Positions 16,007 through 24,644 are shown, counted from the stretch's first letter. The stretch is 43,540 nucleotides of DNA from Sandaracinus sp. (GCA_020633125.1 JACKEH010000039.1:1-43540); one strand, 5' to 3'. Made by a program: numbers and translations. The notes: generated by a model from the sequence alone, not told the origin.

Positions 16007-17185
16007 ATGGGAACGATCACGCTCCGCTCCGGGCACGTACAGCCCGTGTACGCCGGCCACCCTTGGGTCTACGAGCAGGCCATCGGTCGCGTCGACGGCG
16101 CACCCGCGCCTGGCGACCCGGTGCGCGTGATCGATCCTCAGAGCAACTACTTGGGCTCGGGGTTCTGGTCGCCGAAGAGCGCCATCCCCGTTCGCCTGAT
16201 CACGCGCGCACCCGAAGAGCGGCTCGACGAAGCGGCGCTCGTCCGACGCCTCGAGCGTGCAGCGACGTTTCGTCGTGAGAGCCTGCGGCTGCCCAACGAC
16301 GAGACGAACGGGTACCGGCTCATCAACGCGGAAGGCGACACCCTCCCCGGCTTGATCGTCGACGTGTACGGCGACGTGGCGGTGGCGCAGTTCCGTACGG
16401 CGGGGATGAAGCGCCACGAAGACGCGTTGAGCGCGCAGATCGCACGCGTCGCGGGCGTGAAGACGGTCGTCGGTGCCGCGGCGGCGGTGCAGAGTGAAGG
16501 CCTCGACGACGAGCACCGTGTGCTGCGCGGTCGGGATCCCGACGGGCTGAGCTTTCGCGAGCGTGGGCTCGAGTGGTCGATCCCTCGGAGCATCACCCAA
16601 AAGACCGGCTACTACTTCGACCAACGCGAGAACCGCGCGCACCTCGAGCAGCTCGCGTTCGGTCGTGTGCTGGACGTCTACAGCTTCGTCGGCGGCATGG
16701 GTCTGGCGGCCGCGCGAGGACGTTCGGAGCACGTGACGTGCGTCGACAGCTCGGCGGTCGCGATCGCGACGGGCGCGTCGGCCGCGGAGCACAACGGGCT
16801 CGGCGCGAAGATGCGCTTCGAGAAGCAAGACGCGAAGAAGTACCTGCCGGAGCTGGTGCGACGCGGCGAACGCTTCGACGTCGTGGTGCTCGACCCGCCG
16901 AAGCTCGCGCCGACGAAGCGGCATCTGGAGAGCGCGCGCAAGGCGTACGTGCAGCTCAACAAGCTCGGCGCGCAGCTCGTGAATTCGGGTGGGTTGCTGG
17001 TCACCTGCTCCTGCTCGGCGGCGATTCGCCCCTCGGACTTCGTGCGCGCGGTGAACGAAGGCGTTCGCCAAGCGCGACGCGATGGAATCCTCGTGGCGCT
17101 CGGCGGGCAAGGTCCCGACCACCTGACGCCCTTGGCGTTCAGCGAGGGGCGCTACCTCAAGACGCTGTTCTTGCGGGTGGAGTGA
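16007..17185 (+). CDS. Class I SAM-dependent rRNA methyltransferase, RlmI-like (23S rRNA m5C)
   Basis: The N-terminus is a PUA domain (LRSGHVQPVYAGHPWVYEQAI), followed by the RlmI linker and the Rossmann methyltransferase. SAM motif I is RVLDVYSFVGGMGLAAARG, the acidic motif is VTCVDSSAVAI, motif IV is VVVLDPPKLAPTK and the C-terminal cysteine motif is LLVTCSCSAAI. Escherichia coli RlmI methylates C1962 of 23S rRNA. At 392 residues it has the family length. ATG 16007 is chosen because the PUA fold begins there; an in-frame ATG at 15935 would add 24 atypical residues. The next gene starts 40 bases downstream. Confidence 0.92.
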   Translation: MGTITLRSGHVQPVYAGHPWVYEQAIGRVDGAPAPGDPVRVIDPQSNYLGSGFWSPKSAIPVRLITRAPEERLDEAALVRRLERAATFRRESLRLPNDETNGYRLINAEGDTLPGLIVDVYGDVAVAQFRTAGMKRHEDALSAQIARVAGVKTVVGAAAAVQSEGLDDEHRVLRGRDPDGLSFRERGLEWSIPRSITQKTGYYFDQRENRAHLEQLAFGRVLDVYSFVGGMGLAAARGRSEHVTCVDSSAVAIATGASAAEHNGLGAKMRFEKQDAKKYLPELVRRGERFDVVVLDPPKLAPTKRHLESARKAYVQLNKLGAQLVNSGGLLVTCSCSAAIRPSDFVRAVNEGVRQARRDGILVALGGQGPDHLTPLAFSEGRYLKTLFLRVE

Positions 17186-17225
17186 TGGGGGCGCGCGCGC
17201 ACAGGTCTCTCCCGACACGCTCCGC

Positions 17226-18044
17226 ATGGCGCTCCCTCTGGGCGTCGTTCGTGCGGGGGCATTGATGCTTCCCCTCGCGCAAATGCCGGCCGAGCTCGCG
17301 CGCGGCATCGTCGGCGTCGCCTTCGACGTGGACGACACGCTCACGCGCCACGGGCGGCTCGAGCGCGCCGCGTACGACGCGTTGTGGAAGCTTCACGACG
17401 CTGGCGTTCGTTTGATCGCGGTGACGGGTCGCCCGCTCGGTTTCGCGGAGGTCTACGCGCGGCAATGGCCCGTGGACGCGGCGGTCGGAGAGAACGGCGC
17501 CGGTTGGATCCGTTGGGAAGGCGACGTTCGCCGCGCGGGTTTCGCAGCGGACCTCGGCGCGCTCGACCGGCAACGCGAGCTGCTCGATCGCGTCGCCACG
17601 CGGGTCGCGGCGGAGATTCCCGGCCTGCCCTTGGCGGCCGACAGCTGGCTGCGCCGGTGCGACCGCGCGTGGGACGTGGGCGAGTCGTACGTGGCGAGCG
17701 CCGACGAGCGGGCGCGCTTCGTCGCGATTTGCACCGAAGAAGGCGCGAAGGTCACCACGAGCTCGGTGCACACACACGCCGTACCGGGCGAGTGGGACAA
17801 GGCCACCGGCATCGCGCTCGCGTTGCGCGATGCGCTCGGAACCACCTTGGAGACCGAGCGTTGGGTGTTCGTGGGGGACAGCGGCAACGACGCGGCGGCC
17901 TTCGCGCGCTTCGATCGGACCTCCGTCGGGGTCGCGAACTTGCGCGTCGACGAGCTCACGTATCGGCCGGCCTACCTCGCGTCGAAGAGCCACGGCGAAG
18001 GCTTCGCCGAAGTCGCGGCTCTTCTGCTCGGAGCGCGGTCGTGA
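17226..18044 (+). CDS. HAD-superfamily (Cof/IIB type) phosphatase
   Basis: Motif I is FDVDDTLTR, with the two catalytic aspartates near residues 34 and 36. Motif II is VTGRPLGF, and the C-terminal motif IV is FVGDSGNDAAAF, with a C2-type cap between. This is the HAD-IIB group, which includes mannosyl-3-phosphoglycerate and sucrose phosphatases and Cof proteins. The residues around the cap do not let me name the substrate. The frame has two possible starts, ATG 17226 and ATG 17265; the second keeps a more usual distance to motif I. The stop overlaps the next gene by four bases (GTGA). Confidence 0.88.
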   Translation: MALPLGVVRAGALMLPLAQMPAELARGIVGVAFDVDDTLTRHGRLERAAYDALWKLHDAGVRLIAVTGRPLGFAEVYARQWPVDAAVGENGAGWIRWEGDVRRAGFAADLGALDRQRELLDRVATRVAAEIPGLPLAADSWLRRCDRAWDVGESYVASADERARFVAICTEEGAKVTTSSVHTHAVPGEWDKATGIALALRDALGTTLETERWVFVGDSGNDAAAFARFDRTSVGVANLRVDELTYRPAYLASKSHGEGFAEVAALLLGARS

Positions 18045-18112
18045 GCGCGAAGACGAAGAAGCTCTCGACGCCGGTCGTGAGCGCGAAGACGAAGAAGCTC
18101 TCGACGCCGGTC
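18041..18112 (+). repeat. Perfect 36-bp tandem duplication spanning a start codon
   Basis: Bases 18041-18076 and 18077-18112 are identical (each begins GTGAGCGCGAAGACGAAG and ends CCGGTC). The unit length is a multiple of three, so the frame is kept, and each copy begins with a GTG. Confidence 0.95.
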
Positions 18113-18622
18113 GTGCTCGCGTTGGCGAGCCTGATGATCTGCGTCGGTTTGCTCGGTTTCCTCTGGAACCGCACCGTGCCGGCACCGACCGCCCCGACGC
18201 CGGATGCGACGGACCTGCTCGTCGACACGTCGACGCCGGAGCGCACCGCGGAGAGCTTCCTCGACGCGTGGCGCAAGCGCGCGCACGAGCTCGCCGAGGA
18301 GATGAGCGAAGGCGTGGCGCGCGAGGCGGTGATCACGCGGCGCCGGCGCGACGAAGCGCTCTCGCCCGAAGAGCGCGACCTCAAACGCCAGCTCTGGGAT
18401 TCGTTGGCCGCCGACCGTCTGCAGCTTCGCTTGAACGAGAGCGAGCGGTTGGAGGACGATGCGCTGGCGCTGCGGGGCATCGCCGAAGGGACCTTCCTGG
18501 ACCGCCCCTACGAACGACGCATGGAGATCGTCGTCGTGGAGCGTGAGGGGGGCTGGAAGGTTCGCTCGTTCGCGTTCGGCGAGATCTTGTCGGACGTGCC
18601 CTCGGCGCTGCTCGAGGATTGA
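18041..18622 (+). CDS. Single-pass membrane protein of unknown function with duplicated N-terminus
   Basis: The 193-residue product starts with two identical 12-residue units (SAKTKKLSTPVV plus the start residue), then one membrane helix (LALASLMICVGLLGFLW), a Pro/Thr linker and a mixed helical/beta extracytoplasmic part with TAESFLDAWRKRAHELAEEMS and RMEIVVVEREGGWKVRSFAFGE. The latter looks like a small NTF2/DUF4878-like fold, an inference from pattern only. GTG 18041 overlaps the HAD stop, and an equally good GTG lies at 18077 at the start of the second repeat unit. The cell may use either. It ends just before a long hairpin at 18625. Confidence 0.7.
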   Translation: MSAKTKKLSTPVVSAKTKKLSTPVVLALASLMICVGLLGFLWNRTVPAPTAPTPDATDLLVDTSTPERTAESFLDAWRKRAHELAEEMSEGVAREAVITRRRRDEALSPEERDLKRQLWDSLAADRLQLRLNESERLEDDALALRGIAEGTFLDRPYERRMEIVVVEREGGWKVRSFAFGEILSDVPSALLED

Positions 18623-18624
18623 GT

Positions 18625-18658
18625 GCCGGTGAGCTGCATGCCCATGCAGGTCACCGGC
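18625..18658. terminator. Long near-perfect hairpin between two operon segments
   Basis: Left arm 18625-18640 (GCCGGTGAGCTGCATG) and right arm 18643-18658 are complementary at 15 of 16 positions with a 2-base loop. It begins 3 bases after the membrane-protein stop. There is no T-run, so a factor-independent terminator is uncertain; an operator or RNA processing site is possible. Confidence 0.5.
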
Positions 18659-18898
18659 GTTTCGTGGCGGGGCGCCCCAATCCGGCCTTTGCCGGTGGGC
18701 CGGGGGAATCGCACCGCTCCCGCGAGATTGAGAGACGAGTCCGGCTCCCTGACTCCCGTGCGAGCGCCCCGTTCGAGGCCGGCCCGTCGAGGCTCGTGGG
18801 CGCGCGAGTCCTTTCGTCCGGCGCGCGGGCGTTGCAAGCGCAGCGCCGGTCGCGATACCACGGGCCCGCCCGCTGCAACTCGCGGGCGAGGAGGTCCC
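18659..18898. other. Intergenic region upstream of the HEAT-protein gene
   Basis: About 240 GC-rich bases with no coding signal I can support; the open frame through it lacks coding-like composition. It presumably holds the promoter for 18899 onwards, and AGGAGG sits at its end. Confidence 0.5.
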
Positions 18899-19714
18899 AT
18901 GGGGGTTTCGATCGGCCGGCGCAGCAGGGCGCTCTGGGTCGTGGGTCTCGCGGTCGCGCTCGGCGCCTCGAGCAGTCTCGCCGAGGCACAACGACGCGGT
19001 CGCGCGCCGCGTGGGCCCTCCATCGCCGAGGCGCAGCCTCTGTTGGACTCGACGAACCCGGACGAGATCCGGCTCGGGCTCGAGACGGCGGTCACCGTCG
19101 GCGGTGCGCCCGCGGCGGAAGCGATCGCGCAGCGCATCCGGCGTGGGCTTCCCGCCGAGGTGCTCGACAGCGCCATCGATTCGCTCGCCGCGCTGGCGCG
19201 CCGCGAGGCAGGCCCCGTGCTCTTCGAGCTGCTCAACCATCGCCGTGCGACGGTTCGCGCGCGGGCGGCCGAAGCGGTGGTCGCGGTGGCGGCTCAGGGG
19301 GCGGATCGCGCCCTGGTGGCGTCGCTCTCGGACGGCGACCCGGCGGTGCGTAGCGCGGCGGCGCTCGGGCTCGGCCGGCTCGGCGCACGGTCGGCCGCCA
19401 ACGAGCTCTTTCTCGCGCTCGAGCGTGGCGTGCTCGAAGCCGCGACGGCGCTCGGTCAGGTGGTGGATGCCGCGGGCGTCGACCGCCTCCTCGGTTTCCT
19501 CGGCCGTGTGCCTCTGGATGCGCTCACGCCGGGCTTCGACGAGCTCTTCGCACGCAACGACGTGCAAGAGCGCACGAAGCTCGCGCTGATCGGACGTCTC
19601 GAGGGGCTCGCGACGCCGGACGTGAAGAACTACCTGGCGACCACCGCCGAGGTACTGCCGGAAGGCGCCGTGCGTCGCGCGGCGCAGGCGGCCTCCGAAC
19701 GGATCGTGGAGTGA
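18899..19714 (+). CDS. Secreted HEAT-repeat protein
   Basis: The 271-residue protein begins with a signal peptide (RRSRALWVVGLAVALGASSSLAEAQ), then HEAT-like helix pairs including VLDSAIDSLAALARREAGPVLFELL, RATVRARAAEAVVAVAAQGA and DPAVRSAAALGLGRLGARSA. HEAT arrays usually serve as protein-binding scaffolds. The frame is open upstream, but ATG 18899 has an AGGAGG four bases before it and gives the signal peptide. Its stop overlaps the next gene region, so the two are probably cotranslated and may work together in the envelope. Confidence 0.85.
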   Translation: MGVSIGRRSRALWVVGLAVALGASSSLAEAQRRGRAPRGPSIAEAQPLLDSTNPDEIRLGLETAVTVGGAPAAEAIAQRIRRGLPAEVLDSAIDSLAALARREAGPVLFELLNHRRATVRARAAEAVVAVAAQGADRALVASLSDGDPAVRSAAALGLGRLGARSAANELFLALERGVLEAATALGQVVDAAGVDRLLGFLGRVPLDALTPGFDELFARNDVQERTKLALIGRLEGLATPDVKNYLATTAEVLPEGAVRRAAQAASERIVE

Positions 19715-19716
19715 AG

Positions 19717-21807
19717 ATGCGGACCTCGATCTCCTTGGTGCTCCTCCTCGCGGCGTGCGGCGGTGGCGGGAGCTTCTCTCCGACCTTCCCGGACAACCGC
19801 CGCGCGGATCTGGAGACCGTCTCTTCGCGCATCGCCTCGGCGCCCTCGGCCGGCCCGGCGGTGGCGGCCATGCTCACCACCGAGCCGAAGCTCGTGCTCG
19901 TGGGCCTCGACGACGGCGCGGTGCGTTGGTCCGTCGACGTCGACTCGCCGGTCTCGGCGCCGATCGTCGCGGGCGATTACGTCGTGCTTCACGAGCGCGG
20001 CGGCGTGGTCGTGCGTGACCTCGCGCGTGGCACGGAGCGTGTGCGCATCGAAGACGAGTCGATGTTCCTCACGGGTGCGGGCGGCGAAGGCGCGCTCGTC
20101 GCGATGGCGCTGAGCACGGGCGGCGGCGTGGGCGCGCGCTCGAAGCTCGTGGTCGTGAAGAACGGCTCGGTGTCGCTCTCGCGGGAGCTCGAACAAGCGC
20201 TCGGTGCGCCGACCGTCGCCGGCGGCATGGTCTTCGTGCCTTGGGCCACGCAGAACGTCAGCGTGCTCGACCCGAGCGGCGCCGAGCTCGCGCGCGTGCG
20301 CCTCACGGACACGCCGGTCGCGCAGGTCTTTCGCGCGGGTCGCGACGTCTTCCTCGGGCAACGCGCGGTGATGGCGTTCTCGCCGGAGCTCGCGAGCGGC
20401 ACGCGCGAGGGTGCGGGCGGCTACGAGCCCACCTTGCGCCCGATCCCCGGTGACCCGGCGTTCATGCGCGACCCCTACCGGCCCTCGCCCGCGCCTTCGA
20501 GCGCGGTGCACCGTCTGCGCTACGCGTGGAAGCCCGCGCAGAGCGGTGGTCGCACGACCCTCGTCGACGGGACGCTCTACGCGATCTTCTACCGCTTCGT
20601 CTTCGCGCTCGAAGCGGAAGGCCCCGGCCTTCGCTGGGTGCACGAGCACGAGCAGGACATCGTCGGCGCGGACGTCGTGGACGGTGGCGTGGTGATCACG
20701 GACGCGACGGGAACGCTCGAGATGATCGACGCGGCGCAAGGCGTGGTGCGCTGGTCGCGCGCGACGAACGTCACGCCCGTGGTCGCGTCGATGCGCGCGG
20801 AAGGCGTCTCGCTCGGGGGCGCGCCGAGCGAAGTGGCTCAGCCGCTCGCGAACCAGCTGCTCGGCGCGGCGCAGAGCACCGACGCACGCCTCGTGCCCGC
20901 GCAGGTGCTCGCGGTGCAGATGCTCGCCGGCCTGCCGGGCGGCGAGGTGACACGAAACCTGATCGTGCTCTGCGAGAGCGCCCGCGCGCCGGCCACCGTG
21001 CGTGACGGAGCGTGCAGCGCGCTTTCCGCGCGGGCCGAAGGGGCCGACGAGGTCGTCGAGGCGCTCACCCGCCACGCGCGTTTCCTCGAGGGCACGACGG
21101 CGCCGCCCGTGGGTCCGCTCGCGCGCGCCGCGGTGGCCATGGGAGAGCGCCGCGCGGTCCCGCATCTGCTCGCGCACCTGCGGGACCCGGCGACCGCCGA
21201 GGCGCATCTGGCGCCGCTCGCGGCCGCGCTCGCGCAGCTCGAGGCGCGTGAGGCGGTCGAGCCTCTGCGCGACTTCCTGCGGCTCTACCACGCCGACGCA
21301 GAGAGCGCGGCGATGGGCGCGGGTCTCGTCGCGGTGCTCGACGCCGTGGTGGCGCTGCAGGGGCCGGCGTCGCTCGAGCTGCTGCAGGAGCTGCAGGGTG
21401 ACGACCTCACGGTGGACGCGCTTCGTCCGCGCCTCGCAGAGCACGTCGCGGCGTTGAGCGTGGAAGAGGAAGGCGAGGCCGAGGGCGAAGAAGGCGAAGG
21501 CGAGGCGACCGAAGGCGGCGAGGAAGGGGAAGCGGAGGCGGAGGCGCCGCTTCCGGCGTCGACGTCGGTGCCGGTCCTCGAAGCCGCCCTCGAGCCCGTG
21601 ATGACGCCGATGCGGGCCTGTCTGACGGCGGCCAACGTGCGGAGCGCGCGACTCGTGCTCGACCTCGAGGGAGACGGCACCGTGCGTTCGGTGGTCGTGG
21701 CGCCGGAGACCTTGGGCGAGTGCCTCGAGCCGCTCGTTCGGCAAGCGGCGTTCCGTGGCAACGCGCGAAACGCGCGTGAGCAGGTGCGCTACACGTTGCG
21801 TCGCTGA
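19717..21807 (+). CDS. Lipoprotein with PQQ-like beta-propeller, HEAT repeats and AgmX/PglI-like C-terminus
   Basis: The lipobox LLLAAC at the N-terminus marks a lipoprotein. Residues about 50-380 form propeller-like blades with repeated patterns such as LVLVGLDDGAVRWSVDVDSPVSAP and GVVITDATGTLEMIDAAQGVVRW, as in PQQ-like/BamB propellers. Residues about 400-590 are helical HEAT-like repeats. An acidic Glu/Gly linker follows. The last about 70 residues have C...C spacing and VRSARLVLDLEGDGTVRSVVV, reminiscent of the AgmX/PglI C-terminal (TonB-like) domain of myxobacteria. ATG 19717 has GGAG five bases upstream; GTG 19711 overlaps the preceding stop and is a minor alternative. Role is unknown; envelope assembly is an inference. 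Confidence 0.8.
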   Translation: MRTSISLVLLLAACGGGGSFSPTFPDNRRADLETVSSRIASAPSAGPAVAAMLTTEPKLVLVGLDDGAVRWSVDVDSPVSAPIVAGDYVVLHERGGVVVRDLARGTERVRIEDESMFLTGAGGEGALVAMALSTGGGVGARSKLVVVKNGSVSLSRELEQALGAPTVAGGMVFVPWATQNVSVLDPSGAELARVRLTDTPVAQVFRAGRDVFLGQRAVMAFSPELASGTREGAGGYEPTLRPIPGDPAFMRDPYRPSPAPSSAVHRLRYAWKPAQSGGRTTLVDGTLYAIFYRFVFALEAEGPGLRWVHEHEQDIVGADVVDGGVVITDATGTLEMIDAAQGVVRWSRATNVTPVVASMRAEGVSLGGAPSEVAQPLANQLLGAAQSTDARLVPAQVLAVQMLAGLPGGEVTRNLIVLCESARAPATVRDGACSALSARAEGADEVVEALTRHARFLEGTTAPPVGPLARAAVAMGERRAVPHLLAHLRDPATAEAHLAPLAAALAQLEAREAVEPLRDFLRLYHADAESAAMGAGLVAVLDAVVALQGPASLELLQELQGDDLTVDALRPRLAEHVAALSVEEEGEAEGEEGEGEATEGGEEGEAEAEAPLPASTSVPVLEAALEPVMTPMRACLTAANVRSARLVLDLEGDGTVRSVVVAPETLGECLEPLVRQAAFRGNARNAREQVRYTLRR

Positions 21808-21828
21808 CGCGAGCGCTCCTTCGACGAG

Positions 21829-21862
21829 ACGGCGGGTTCCTCGGGACCCGCCGTTTTCGTTT
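21829..21862 (+). terminator. Intrinsic terminator after the propeller lipoprotein
   Basis: ACGGCGGGT (21829-21837) pairs with ACCCGCCGT (21846-21854), followed by TTTCGTTT, 21 bases past the stop. Confidence 0.8.
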
Positions 21863-21873
21863 CCGGCGTCTGC

Positions 21874-22263
21874 TCAGGAGCCTTCGGGCCGTTTGCCCAA
21901 CCGGCCCTGCCACGCCTCCGGCGGCTCACGCCACCGTTCCCGACGACGGCTTCGGAGCGTCTGAATCACCGCCTCGAGCGTGGGGTCGTCGCGACGTCGC
22001 GCGTCGAGTCGAACGCCCTTGCCGGAGTTGCAGCGAGCGCAGGCGACCGCGAGGTTCTCGAGCGCGTCGGTCCCCTCGTGATGGCGAGGCACGATGTGCT
22101 CGAGCGTGGCGGCCGAGGGGCGCGACACGTCGAGCTCGACCGCGAGCTTGCGCCCGCAGTGGATGCATTTGCCGACGAGCACGTCCCGCCCGTCGATGCG
22201 TTCGAGCGCGAACGTGGCGTCGGTGGCCGCGGCCCAAGCGAGGAGGCGTCGGGTTCGGCTCAT
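21874..22263 (-). CDS. HNH endonuclease family protein
   Basis: The 129-residue product holds a zinc-stabilised HNH motif: CIHCGRKL, then TLEHIVPRHHEGTDALENLAVACARCNSGKG. The catalytic His is in LEHIVP, the Asn in ENLAVAC, and two CxxC pairs bind zinc. Such stand-alone proteins are common in bacterial chromosomes with no proven role and are related to McrA-like nucleases. ATG 22263 is chosen because the upstream extension is low-complexity and overlaps the terminator region. No restriction or phage gene is adjacent, so a defence role is not supported by context. Confidence 0.88.
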   Translation of the reverse strand: MSRTRRLLAWAAATDATFALERIDGRDVLVGKCIHCGRKLAVELDVSRPSAATLEHIVPRHHEGTDALENLAVACARCNSGKGVRLDARRRDDPTLEAVIQTLRSRRRERWREPPEAWQGRLGKRPEGS

Positions 22264-22330
22264 GAGGGCCCGAGCGTGCCACGCGGGGCGCCGTCCGTGG
22301 CTTCGCTTCGGCCGACGGCGACGAACGAAG

Positions 22331-22362
22331 AAAGGCGGACGCCTCCTCGGCCGTCCGCCTTT
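22331..22362 (-). terminator. Bidirectional hairpin terminator downstream of the VWA lipoprotein
   Basis: AAAGGCGGACG (22331-22341) and CGTCCGCCTTT (22352-22362) form a perfect 11-bp stem that ends in A/T on both sides. It lies 23 bases past the VWA gene stop. Confidence 0.8.
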
Positions 22363-22384
22363 CGCCTGCCGTCGCCGGCCTGCT

Positions 22385-23647
22385 TCAGATGAGCAACGTG
22401 TCGCAGCCGAACTGCACGTCGATGCCGGCGCTGCCGGACTCACGGAGCACCGTCTGCACCTCGGTGCAGGACGTCGGGCAGAGGCGGACCTCGGTCGGGT
22501 TGGTGTCGTCGTCGTAGTACCAGCCTCCGAACGCGCCGCAGGCGGCTTCGTCGGCGACCTTGCCGAGCGTGCGGCTGTCGTCGCCGCTGCGAACGACCAC
22601 GTTGACCTTGCGCGGGTTGAGCGTCTGGTCGTCGGGCGGCTCGGGGAGCGCGATGTTGCAGTCGATGCGGGCGGTGTCTTCGACGCGCGACGCGATGCGG
22701 CCGAAGAAGTCGTCCCACGCGGCCGAGCTGGCCTGGTCGCAGATCTGCGCGCGAACACCGCCGGTGCGCGTCACGAGCGCGGTGTAGGTGTGGCCCGGAG
22801 CGGCCGGGAAACCCGGTTCCGCGCTGTCGCAGGTCACGTCGGGGTCGCTCTCGGAGCCCCAGCCGTAGATCGCGTTGAAGGTGTAGCCCTCGAAGAGGTT
22901 GCCGTAGGTCGCGGTGAGGATGCCCGGCCCGAGCGTGCTGCCCTTGAAGGGGTTGCCGCCGCCGGGGAAGTTCTCGAGCGAGAGCTCCGTGAGCTGCGGG
23001 TCGCCGGCCTGGCAGCTGCCACCCATGTGGGGACGCGCGCAGGTGCGGGCGTTGTCGTCGGTGACGAAGACGAGCGTCTTGGTGGCGTCGTCGCGGAGGT
23101 AATCCCGCCACGCCTCGCTGCCGTCTTGGGCGTCGACCGTGTAGCCATCCGTCTGCGCGAGGGTGCCGAGGAACTGCTCCACGAGCTGGGTGCTCGAGAT
23201 GTTCACGTCCACGTGGAAGAACCGCTCCGCGTTGCCGCAGCCCGAGCCTCCGAGCGGTGCCGGAATGCACACCGGGTAGAGGCTGCCCATCGGCGAGCTT
23301 CCACGCAGCGAGAGCATGATCACGCGGTAGTCGAGGCCGCTGTCCGCGATCAGCCGCGCGAAGTCGTTGAGGCCTTGGTTCACCTCACGCACCGCGGGCT
23401 GCATGCTCGACGAGTTGTCGACCATGAAGACGATGTCGACGGGGCGGCGATCGACGGTCGCTTCGCTCGTCGCGCTCGCGCAAGTCGCGTCTTCGTTGAC
23501 GTCCGCGAGCTGGGCATCGGTGGGCCCGCCCCCGTCGCCGCTGCCGCCTCCGTCGCGACCCGGCCGGCGGTCGTCGCCACCACACGCGAGGGAGAGAAGG
23601 AGGGTCAAAGCCAGAGTCGTTCTCGAAAGCACGACGGCTCTTAGCAT
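22385..23647 (-). CDS. VWA-domain lipoprotein
   Basis: The 420-residue protein has a lipoprotein signal (LALTLLLSLAC), then a Gly/Asp-rich linker, then a von Willebrand A domain with an intact MIDAS start (VDIVFMVDNSSSM), a later Thr-containing loop and the KTLVFVTDDNA strand. Nine or more cysteines lie in the second half, probably as disulfides. Proteins of this plan are plentiful in myxobacteria and are thought to be surface adhesion or sensing factors; no partner is obvious here. The upstream 113-base gap to the M23 gene holds no clear promoter. Confidence 0.9.
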   Translation of the reverse strand: MLRAVVLSRTTLALTLLLSLACGGDDRRPGRDGGGSGDGGGPTDAQLADVNEDATCASATSEATVDRRPVDIVFMVDNSSSMQPAVREVNQGLNDFARLIADSGLDYRVIMLSLRGSSPMGSLYPVCIPAPLGGSGCGNAERFFHVDVNISSTQLVEQFLGTLAQTDGYTVDAQDGSEAWRDYLRDDATKTLVFVTDDNARTCARPHMGGSCQAGDPQLTELSLENFPGGGNPFKGSTLGPGILTATYGNLFEGYTFNAIYGWGSESDPDVTCDSAEPGFPAAPGHTYTALVTRTGGVRAQICDQASSAAWDDFFGRIASRVEDTARIDCNIALPEPPDDQTLNPRKVNVVVRSGDDSRTLGKVADEAACGAFGGWYYDDDTNPTEVRLCPTSCTEVQTVLRESGSAGIDVQFGCDTLLI

Positions 23648-23760
23648 CCAGGTGAGCCCGCGTCACCGGCGAGCGTGAGCGGTCCTCCAGGTCGTCACGA
23701 GGAGGCGACGAAGGCAGCCGCGCCCGCCGAGCGCGAGGGCCGGAGGAAACCTCGCGGCCC

Positions 23761-24567
23761 TCAACGCGACGCGAGCTGCTCACGGGGCAGGAAATGCCGG
23801 GCGGGATCGCGAACCCAACCCCGCTGCCGCCACTCGAAGTGGAGGTGCGGGGCGATCGCGAAGCCCGTCTTGCCGACCCGGGCGATGACCTCGCCCCGCC
23901 GCACGTATTGGCCGGGTTGGACCAGGGTCTCGACGCAATGGGCGTAGAAGGTCGAATAACCCTCGTGGTGGAGCAGCAGCACCACGTTGCCGAAGCCGGT
24001 CAGCTCGTTGTCGCTGTACGCGACGAGGCCGTCGCGCGCGGCCACGATGGGCGTGCCTTCGGGCGCGCCGATGTCGACGCCGTTGTGACGACGGTGCGCG
24101 AGCGAACCGGTGCGGTTGCGCCCGAACCCACGACCGAGCCGCCCCGTCGGAACCGGAAAGGTCATGCGCAAGTCCGGGTCGAGGTGCGCGACCGCCTGCA
24201 TCCACTCGTCGAAGGGACGGGTGTGCATGAGGAGCTTCGCGGTCCATCGGTGGCCGAGACCCCAGCGCGAGGCCCGCTCCGACGCGACGCCGTGTGGCTC
24301 GGGCACACGTCGCTCGCCCCCGCAAAAGAGCCGGTAGCCCCCTTGCGTGTGGCATCGACGTGGCAGGCGTCGGCGCCATCGCGCGGGCTGAAGCGGAAAC
24401 GCGTCCGGGTCGGAACGATGCCACTCGCGCGGCACGCGCTCGGAGAGGTCCACGCGTAGCGCCTCCACCTCGGCGGGCGGAGCGAGCGGAGCCGCCGGTT
24501 GGGCGAAGCTCCGCGCGACGAGGAAGGTCGCGACGACCAGCGCGACCGCGGCGGGAATCGCACGCAC
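23761..24567 (-). CDS. M23-family (LytM/peptidoglycan) metallopeptidase, secreted
   Basis: The C-terminal 130 residues are a peptidase M23 domain with zinc ligands H and D in RRHNGVDIGAPEGTPIVAA and the HLHFEW motif, so all catalytic ligands (HxxxD, HxH) are present. Substrate in the family is the peptidoglycan cross-bridge or peptide stem. The N-terminus has a signal peptide (AIPAAVALVVATFLVARSFAQ). GTG 24567 gives this signal peptide; it has no Shine-Dalgarno but a TATTCT box 6 bases upstream, so leaderless initiation is possible. A stretch of about 110 residues before the domain is not recognised. Confidence 0.9.
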   Translation of the reverse strand: MRAIPAAVALVVATFLVARSFAQPAAPLAPPAEVEALRVDLSERVPREWHRSDPDAFPLQPARWRRRLPRRCHTQGGYRLFCGGERRVPEPHGVASERASRWGLGHRWTAKLLMHTRPFDEWMQAVAHLDPDLRMTFPVPTGRLGRGFGRNRTGSLAHRRHNGVDIGAPEGTPIVAARDGLVAYSDNELTGFGNVVLLLHHEGYSTFYAHCVETLVQPGQYVRRGEVIARVGKTGFAIAPHLHFEWRQRGWVRDPARHFLPREQLASR

Positions 24568-24573
24568 GGCCCG

Positions 24574-24579
24574 AGAATA
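24574..24579 (-). promoter_or_regulatory. -10-like box TATTCT before the M23 gene
   Basis: Six bases before GTG 24567, with no Shine-Dalgarno in between; -35 is weak. Confidence 0.35.
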
Positions 24580-24644
24580 CGGCAGACGCGCGCGAGGACG
24601 AAGCCCCCCTGTCCAATCGCGCCGGGCTCTGCGAAGCTCTCGGC

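Noticed and set aside
21874..22263. HNH protein as part of a restriction or defence system
   Set aside because: No methyltransferase, helicase or other defence gene is adjacent; flanked by terminators and housekeeping-type genes.
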